Shown here one piece after another: positions 57,995-64,000 of a DNA stretch of 64,000 nt. The stretch is from Aphelenchoides besseyi. Its lineage: Eukaryota; Nematoda; Chromadorea; Rhabditida; Aphelenchoididae. The DNA lies in contig JAMPIQ010000001.1 in the NCBI GenBank assembly GCA_024699855.1, positions 9,672,001-9,736,000 of the forward strand. The letters are read 5' to 3'. A program made the position numbers and the translations under genes. The stretch's first letter is position 1. Each line of letters opens with the position of its first letter. The notes beneath the pieces are model-generated. The model was not told the DNA's origin and ran no database searches. It saw only the letters and a program-made list of their open reading frames with translations.

Positions 57995-58773
57995 ATGAAT
58001 AACGATCACAGTGACGGGCAATCAGCAGCCTTGGAACTTCTAGATCGTCTTCTTGCTCGTCATAGACAAGAGCACGACGGAGTGAAAGGGTATCTAGCGG
58101 CCGAAGAACAAGGAATACGTTTGATGATTGAAACTCTTATTCCGCATTATTACTTGCAATCTTTCAATGAACGCAGATCGACTGATACCGAGACAATTCG
58201 AGTTCCAACACCTCATCGTGAGAAATTCGTTTTCAATCCTTGTGATCAATCGCTTTCAGTGACTGAAAATCCATCGAGTTCTCGACAAATCCCGTCACTT
58301 GCTGAGCAAAAGAAGTCGATCGATGAAGTCGATTTGCAAATTGCTGGCAGACGAAATGGCGCACGAATACGAGCGGTGATCAAGACCAATCAAACGCTTC
58401 GATTGAAAATTCATTTCGCGGAAAACTCAAAGGTGAAGGTCCTTGCCCAGCTCAATGCTGCTAATTTTCAACTGAATCCAAAAGTCGTGGGTTTGCCACT
58501 GGACAAGAAAAAGCCAAGAAGCCAAAGTTATTGCGTTTCGAATTGTGAATGCCCGAGCTGCATTGATATTCCGGTAAGCTTCGCTTCTTTTCACTAATGA
58601 GTCTGTTGCAGTTGAGTAAATTTACGGTTAATGAAAGCGACGATCAAATCGGTTTCAAGGAACAAGCAGGTGCGACGGCGGGAACAACGGGTTCAACAAC
58701 GCTTCGTAATGTCCATTCGTTACCTCTACAACTCACTAATTCGTCGAATTTTTTATTGCAATCGAAGGAGTAA
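57995..58773 (+). CDS. Protein of unknown function
   Basis: Two exons (57995-58573 and 58612-58773) encode 246 residues. The N-terminus is helical and charged (ALELLDRLLARHRQEHDGVKG), the middle is polar, and a central block (IRAVIKTNQTLRLKIHFAENSKVKVLAQL) looks like beta-strands. A CVSNCECPSC cluster follows. The start follows an ATTTAG acceptor directly, so the ATG at 57995 fits trans-splicing; an ATG at 57952 spliced at the same acceptor would add one Met. The last exon may instead splice at 58770 to an acceptor at 58822, replacing the last residue with a short tail ending at 58850. No family is recognised. It runs tail to tail with the U2 snRNA gene. Confidence 0.65.
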
Positions 58774-58920
58774 AATGATTGAAAATTGTGATTTCCGTGC
58801 AATTGATTCTTCCAAAAAACAGCGACATTTTGACCGGCAAAGCCAATTGATGATCTTTCGCTTATGTGCGGTGGAAGAATGAGCAGCCAAACTCGCTGAA
58901 TTGCTTCCGCAGGTTTATAT

Positions 58921-59104
58921 TGTGGGCCGTTCCTGGTGTAAGTGCAAATCCAGGTCGACCCTTGTCGGAAGAGGAGCAAGCCCCTCAGTCCAACTGGTCC
59001 CAAAAATTGACTAATCTCGATGAGTACAATAGTACTCGTACCAGAGATTAAGCTGATAAGAACAGTTACTACACTTTGATCTTAGCCAAGGGCCGAGAAG
59101 CGAT
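58921..59104 (-). ncRNA. U2: U2 spliceosomal snRNA
   Basis: The minus strand starts ATCGCTTCTCGG at 59104 and continues with the near-universal U2 5' region, including GGCTAAGATCA, the branch-point recognition site GTGTAGTAACTG and TTCTTATCAGCTTAAT. The Sm-binding site AATTTTTGG is at 59000-59008. Stem-loop III-like GGGCTTGCTCCTC and the stem-loop IV region GGTCGACCTGGATTTGCA...CCAGGAACGG follow, ending in GGCCCAC. Total about 184 bases, like other U2 RNAs. U2 binds the intron branch site in the spliceosome. Two small differences from the vertebrate sequence are an extra A before GTGTAGTA and A instead of T after it. The exact 3' end is not certain. Reading frames over it are not coding. Confidence 0.93.
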
Positions 59105-59218
59105 ACTTTTGGATGCTTCGACATCGACACTTATGCACTCAGAGACTCCGAATACCGAATGGGTTGCCATCGGGGGAGAGATTCAGAGAAAAATGATTTT
59201 TGCGTTGCGAGAGACCCT

Positions 59219-59272
59219 GCACTGCGTATGAACGCACACACACAATTGATCTGAACAGCAGAGACGCAGTGC
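59219..59272. other. Nine-base-pair hairpin
   Basis: GCACTGCGT (59219-59227) is exactly inverted as ACGCAGTGC (59264-59272), giving a 9-bp stem with a 36-base loop containing a CA repeat. It lies about 115 bases upstream of the U2 5' end. It could be a promoter-associated feature, a small RNA or chance. Confidence 0.3.
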
Positions 59273-59816
59273 GTGAAAGTAGCTGTTCATTGAGGATCGA
59301 GGTTGTGGTCTTTCGATCGAATTGTTTGGTCGTTAAGCATCTGAAGGTGCAAAACTTCTCAAAAGGATATCGCAATTATGTTGTAATAACATCTTTTACA
59401 TCTGTTCTCGATCTTGTAGTGTGCAGCTTGCCGGCTATTTTGATGCTTTCGGTTTTGATTTTCGTGGAAGTGGAGTAGCTTCTTGAAAGTTTGTAGCTCA
59501 TTTGCATCCAATATTGAAGAGCTTGAATCGCTTTCCGTTCAATAATCCAACGTGTATTTATTTCTGATTCAAAAAACTTCAAGGCACTAAGTTCAATTTG
59601 GTTTGGAAAGGTGGATTACAAAAGATTATGCTTTCAGTTATTACAACAAACACTTGATTGAAAACAATTAAATTAACATAGAAATCCTTTTGGCTTACAA
59701 AGTAAAAGTCATGACCAGACGTCTGTATGGGCAGTTGGAAGATTACTCGATGGCACAAACTAAACATGAAATGGGACTACAGTATAAAAACTAGCAAAGT
59801 GTACAATACGAACAAG

Positions 59817-61791
59817 TTAACTTCGTTGGAAACGTCGCAACAACTCGCCGTTAATTTGCATTCGTGCATGTTCGTACTTGGAAACTGTGTTGATGACCTC
59901 TTGTTTGTAGAGTTTGCGAAGCATTTCATCGAAGTTCTTCAAATCCGACAGTTTAAAAAGATCCCACTAAAAACACTTTTAAATTAGTGAAAAAAGAAAG
60001 AAACATACGTTGAGCAAGTGATCTGTTTGGGGCGGCGCTTCTCCGTACATCCGAAGCCAATCGGGTACATCTACAAGCATGTGTTGTCTCAATTGTCCGA
60101 ATTATACTACTCACCTTCAGTGATGATATTTAACGATCCGATGTCAGTTTGATAGTAATGTTGTGGCATCGGTTGAAAAGAAGGCGGTGGCTGCGATCGA
60201 TGGTGAGGTTGATGTTGACGTTGAAATTGTTCTCGTGGTTGAATGTTCGACTGCTGAATTTGCTGCTGTTGAGTTTTCTGTTGATGTTGAAGAATCGATT
60301 GCATAGACGCCGACTCTCGTATTTTAGCAGCCAAAGCAGAAGACTGGGCGGATGAGTGACGAGGCGAAGATTGACGTTGAGAGATTTGCGGCGGCTGGGG
60401 AATTTGTTTTTTTCGATTAATCGTTCCCGGGTGCTCGAACTGTGAACGACGCTCGACTTCGCTGAAACACTCAAATTAACTCGGAATAAGACCATAAAAC
60501 TACTTGAAATATACAACTCCGTGCACTTGATCGAAAATTTTCGTCCAACCCGGTGGTAATGACTCGACGGCAAGTGGATGATTCCAAGTTGTTCGACAGT
60601 TTTTGTGATCCACATAATATCGATAACCTTCGGGAGTAATATCGACGTCCCAATTCGGTGGCAACGGAATGTCGTTAATTTCACTCAAAATCGCTGATGT
60701 CGAGTGCGATGTTGCTGGTGAATTTGGATCATGTTTTCTAAAAAAGAAGGCATGAAAAAGTGCTCTAGTGAAGCCGTTACCTCAGTATCATTTGTTGTTG
60801 TTGTAAAGCCGTTAAACTTTGAAGCGAACCTCCGGAGGTTGCACGCTGATAGCTACCCATTGGTCGTTGATTTCCACCCATCATTGTTTCGGTTGAAGTT
60901 TGGGCTACAAGTGCCGATTCATGACGTCGAATTGGAGTGTTTCGTTTTTGTCTTAGTTGTTGTTGCAGCTGATGAATTTGTTGTTGTTGACTGTCGAATT
61001 GAACAACATTGCCATAGGATAAGGATGCTGTTAAGGCACGTCGAGGAGTATCAGAGGCACGTTGGAATTTCGGTTGTGATGAGTTGGTTTGTGGATTCTG
61101 AATGAAATGCGGACTACTCGTCGCCAGTAATTGATTTTGACGTAAAAGCACTTGTTGTTGTTGAGGTGTTGGAACAACGTTCGTTTGAATTTGACGAGGT
61201 GATGAAAAACTGTGCGAAGACAACTCGCCGCGAGTCGAAACCGTTCGATTTCCACGAGGGGTGTGGCTTAAACGTCTTTGTGGTGATCCGGGAGCATTTG
61301 ATTTCTGAAATCGAATTTCAATTCTGAATATGCGGTCATTTTTACCGTTTGTTGAGTATAATGCGGAACGCACGCACTCGTACTGTTCAAACCAACAATA
61401 CCGTTGTTTGCAGCCAACGGCAATGATGTAGACGATGCCGAGGGTCGTGGGACTTGACCGAAAAACGATGGAAACGGTTGTTGATGAGCGACAGTATTCG
61501 AATTAACAGCATGAATTTGCGTCGAAGAGCCGGGATTCGATTTGTTGTGATAGTATTGGGCGTGAAAGGCATTGGCCGCCCCAACTGAAGCTGTGAACTG
61601 TGCATTTGCGACTTTCGGGACTAGAAATTTGGGGTTTTGTACGAATTTAGAGATTGTGATTTGAGATCCATACAACGAGTTTACTACTCACCAGTTCCGG
61701 GTACTAAAGGCGGACTATTACGCCGCTGATAGAGTCCGGTTGTACCTTGAAGAAAGGTTGGAGTGGACTGTTGATGGGACTTGTTGAGCAT
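59817..61791 (-). CDS. sav-1: Salvador (SAV1) WW/SARAH scaffold of the Hippo pathway
   Basis: Seven minus-strand exons: 61692-61791, 61346-61620, 60781-61304, 60504-60737, 60115-60461, 60009-60070, 59817-59966; 563 residues. Salvador binds the Hippo/MST kinase through its SARAH domain and promotes LATS activation. The N-terminal 300 residues are Gln/Asn/Ser-rich. WW1 (about 322-352) is canonical: LPPNWDVDITPEGYRYY...NHPLAVE. WW2 (LPPGWTKIFDQVHGVVYF...HPG) lacks the second Trp, exactly as in SAV1 of animals. DVPDWLRMYGEAPPQTDHLL matches the conserved segment before the SARAH helix, which is WDLFKLSDLKNFDEMLRKL to the C-terminus. The first ATG follows directly into the reading frame; an earlier ATG at about 61808 is out of frame. 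A cytoplasmic or apical-junction site is family knowledge. Confidence 0.92.
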
Positions 61792-62761
61792 CAACAAAGT
61801 CGTGAGTTCGGACGCTCATTTACAACCAATTGAACAGAAATTAACAACCACAGCGACAAAAAATCTGAAAGTTGGATTAGCAACATGATTACAAACAACA
61901 ACGAAAGTAATGAGTTGTGAGCTCACAAGAACGTTCGCTTCGAGCGTCCAACTTTTAAGCACAAACACGATCACAACACTAAAACAACGTTTATGCAGAA
62001 TCTTCTTTCTATTCTCTTTGTAACAAATAGAATCAACAAATTTAATCAAAACTACTGTTGCAGTAGAGTCGAATACTTAAAGCCAGGAAGACGATTAGTG
62101 GGATAACAAAGCAACGAAGGTAATTCGTTTGTACGCGGGATTTAATGTTCCGGTTTGAATAAAAATTTGATTGGCAAATTGAGTCAAACGACGACAAGAA
62201 GTTTGCTATGATTGTGACAAGTGTGGTAAAGGATTGCGTAGAATTTAAAGTCTCTGTGAGTATTTAAAACTTTTTGAGGGGATTCGAATGACGGACAAAC
62301 TTGGAGTCCTCTGGTAGAAGAGGCCACTTAGTGGACAGATTGTACGTTGGTTTAAAGCAACTAATTTCAAATGATTGTCGAGATTGAGTACTTAGGTGGT
62401 TGGGAGTTAGACCGTAGTTTAAAGCTTATGATAATTGGGACAAAGAAGATGACGCTCGATTATTAGGGGTCGGATGAGTAGTTTAAACACGCCGATTGCT
62501 GTTGAGGCTGAAGACACGATCACTCATTGAATGCGAACAGTTAGATTGAAAGGACGGGACTAAAGTGGATTATGCAGAAATATAACTGGAAAAAACACGC
62601 AACTGAAAACAAATATCTTGATCGGTGGTTATATGGTGCAAAGACTATTGTAAGAAAACTAGATGGTAGGAAAGCACAGAATAAACATATGAGATAAACC
62701 TGCAAAAGTTTGAGAAAAAATTGGAAGATAGTCGAGGGTATATTCCTATTTCGTTCGCGTA
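61792..62761. other. Intergenic region upstream of Salvador
   Basis: Holds the 5' region of the Salvador gene and the 3' flank of the minus-strand gene ending at 62762, with AATAAA-like signals on the minus strand around 62680. No other gene recognised. Confidence 0.45.
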
Positions 62762-63212
62762 CTACGATTCGTCCATTTCGAAATCGTTCAGTTGGCCGAA
62801 CGGCCGACATTGTTCCATCGACTCAATGATCTCATCGTAAAAGTCTGAAATTCGGACGATTAATTGAATGGAAAACAGAAGTTTGCTTTCTGGTTCACTG
62901 TTTAAAATTTAATGCGTTTACTTGTAATCCAATACCTTCGCATAAGCGAGCGAATAAACAAAACGGTCAGAAGATCGTATGTTTGAATAAGTTTGGTTTA
63001 TTGAAACCGAAAGAAAGCCCGTTTGATATCAAATGCAAAGACAAACCCATTGGTATCTTGTGCGTATAGAACTTACTGTTATTGCAGTTGGGTGTTTGTT
63101 GTTCTTGATAGATGATTTTGTCGACGTGTTTGTCGATTGTATCATCCGAACTGCTAAACGATCCGGTAGTTGTAACTGTGGCGGTAGTAGTCGAGTTGAC
63201 ACTTCCATTACC
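62762..63212 (-). CDS. Last two exons of an unrecognised gene (5' part outside window)
   Basis: Minus-strand exons 63077-63212 and 62762-62844 join in phase to encode the 72-residue end of a protein: a Thr/Ser-rich stretch (STTTATVTTTGSFSSSDD), a helical DKHVDKIIYQEQQ, and a final FYDEIIESMEQCRPFGQLND ending MDES. The acceptor GTTTGTAG precedes the first exon in frame 0. No start codon or upstream exon was found before the window end, so the gene continues to the right, possibly beyond a long intron. Acidic C-terminus; no domain is recognised. Confidence 0.6.
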
Positions 63213-64000
63213 CTACAAACTTAAAGTTTAAACTATCGAATTGCTATTTTGCTTTGACGTGCTACAGTATATAGAAGGTTTGTCTGATGCTCATCGATTT
63301 TATGGTATTTTCGTCGAATGTCGCACTCTTCTGGAGGACCTTACAAGTGTTCGATGTTCAGAATTTTGGATGAAAATTAGCGTGTGAAATTGCCTTTAAG
63401 CAACTGTGCCATTTGCGTGTTTTTTGGCCTTAAAGCCAACGGTGCGAAGTTCAATTCCGTTGAAATCCCGTCGCTTTTACTCAACGGGATTCTTTTCGAT
63501 TTCGTGACTAACGGTCGCAAAAACCACTCAGTCGAGCAGAAGGCCGTTCATTTCCGGCCTCCGAGTTTTTTGCCATCGAAAATGTGGGGCGCATTCTCCG
63601 GTCTTCTTCTCTTCACAACCCCGTTCTACGGCCAATTGCCGTTTTTGGCAATTTCCGATTGTTCGACTGTGAAGACTTTGACGGAGGTGTCGGCAAATAG
63701 AAGCCGTCGGTTTGCATCAAATTACAAACCGAATTGCCAGATGATTGATTTTTTTGGTATGCAGAAGCAATCAGTTTGCAATGCTTAGCCTCACGTAGTG
63801 TACAAGAAGATGGTCTTAGAAAATTGTTTCCAATTGGCCACTAATGAGCCGAATGGCACTGAAGCGCAAAAAAGTTCATTGGCTAAAGCACGCAACTTTC
63901 GGGTCAACGTGAAACTTCTTCAACTGTCCGGACTCATCAACGTCTTTTCACCATTAACTTATCCTATTTTCGTATGATAAAAGGTCATTTACCATTGAAG
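63213..64000. other. End of window, probable intron or 5' region of the preceding gene
   Basis: No exon with good splice sites was found on the minus strand. A plus-strand frame of 134 codons (63384-63788) has no domain and is not considered a gene. No RNA gene recognised. Confidence 0.35.

Noticed and set aside
58644..59003. Minus-strand 119-codon open frame
   Set aside because: It overlaps the U2 snRNA gene, whose sequence explains the region.
63440..63480. Box-B-like GTTCAATTCC
   Set aside because: No matching stem or A box, so it is not a tRNA.
1..64000. CRISPR arrays, bacterial operons or phage genes
   Set aside because: No spaced direct repeats, Shine-Dalgarno-led gene strings or phage proteins; spliced eukaryotic genes fill the window.

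Overview
This window is nematode nuclear DNA. The evidence is many multi-exon genes with short introns (mostly 40-50 bases, GT at the start and TTTCAG/TTTTAG at the end), a nine-exon vitellogenin, a transthyretin-like (TTR) secreted protein of the nematode-specific family, a SUP-12/RBM24-type splicing regulator and an EMI-domain receptor related to CED-1. Several start codons directly follow a TTTCAG-like acceptor, as expected where spliced leaders are added in trans. The species cannot be named; the clear Salvador (Hippo pathway) gene and the divergence from Caenorhabditis would fit a distant nematode lineage, but that is inference. All gene models come from reading splice sites and frames by eye; exon lengths were checked for phase.

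Layout. 1-6446 has no convincing gene and probably holds the regulatory or 5' region of the first gene. 6447-8029 (+) is a SUP-12/RBM24-like RNA-binding protein. 9493-10163 (+) is a cysteine glutathione peroxidase, 10674-12337 (+) a mitochondrial-type asparaginyl-tRNA synthetase and 12473-13057 (+) the RNase P/MRP subunit POP5. A possible small inverted-repeat element follows at 13115-13784. 15962-17360 (+) is an EMI-domain membrane protein with an ITAM-like tail, 17792-18656 (+) a Rab GTPase and 19146-19963 (+) ribulose-phosphate 3-epimerase. 20263-21228 (-) is a basic chromatin-type protein built from a duplicated 357-bp two-exon module. 22277-23202 (+) is a tail-anchored MSP-domain (VAP-like) protein.

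The middle is more accessory in character: a decayed gene copy and a possible retroelement remnant (23943-24346), a four-to-five-helix membrane protein (24782-25469), a basic nuclear-type protein (25762-26708) sharing its C-terminal motif with the chromatin-type protein, a proline/cysteine-rich secreted protein made of micro-exons (27287-28585), a zinc-finger protein (28914-29955, -), a small basic protein (30605-30929), a secreted protein with two four-cysteine Kunitz domains (31220-32350, -), a 239/240-identical 240-bp duplication 4.4 kb apart (32453 and 36880), and a ten-cysteine secreted peptide (33863-34221). 37690-40872 (-) is a SoxB-type transcription factor with a 2.2-kb intron.

The right part holds a coiled-coil protein (43483-44587, -), a Gln/Asn-rich protein ending in a cullin-like winged helix (45167-46085), the TTR-like protein (46457-47162), a tiny membrane protein (47406-47801, -), vitellogenin (48078-53722, -) with TGTCAAT and GATA boxes upstream, tRNA-Leu(CAG) (54413-54495), BRX1 (54682-55535, -), a shortened eIF2B-epsilon (55686-57521, -), an unrecognised gene (57995-58773), a U2 snRNA gene (58921-59104, -), Salvador (59817-61791, -) and the last exons of an unknown gene (62762-63212, -).

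The genes do not form one pathway. Many are housekeeping genes of translation and RNA handling (AsnRS, POP5, BRX1, eIF2B-epsilon, tRNA-Leu, U2), mixed with secreted and developmental genes.
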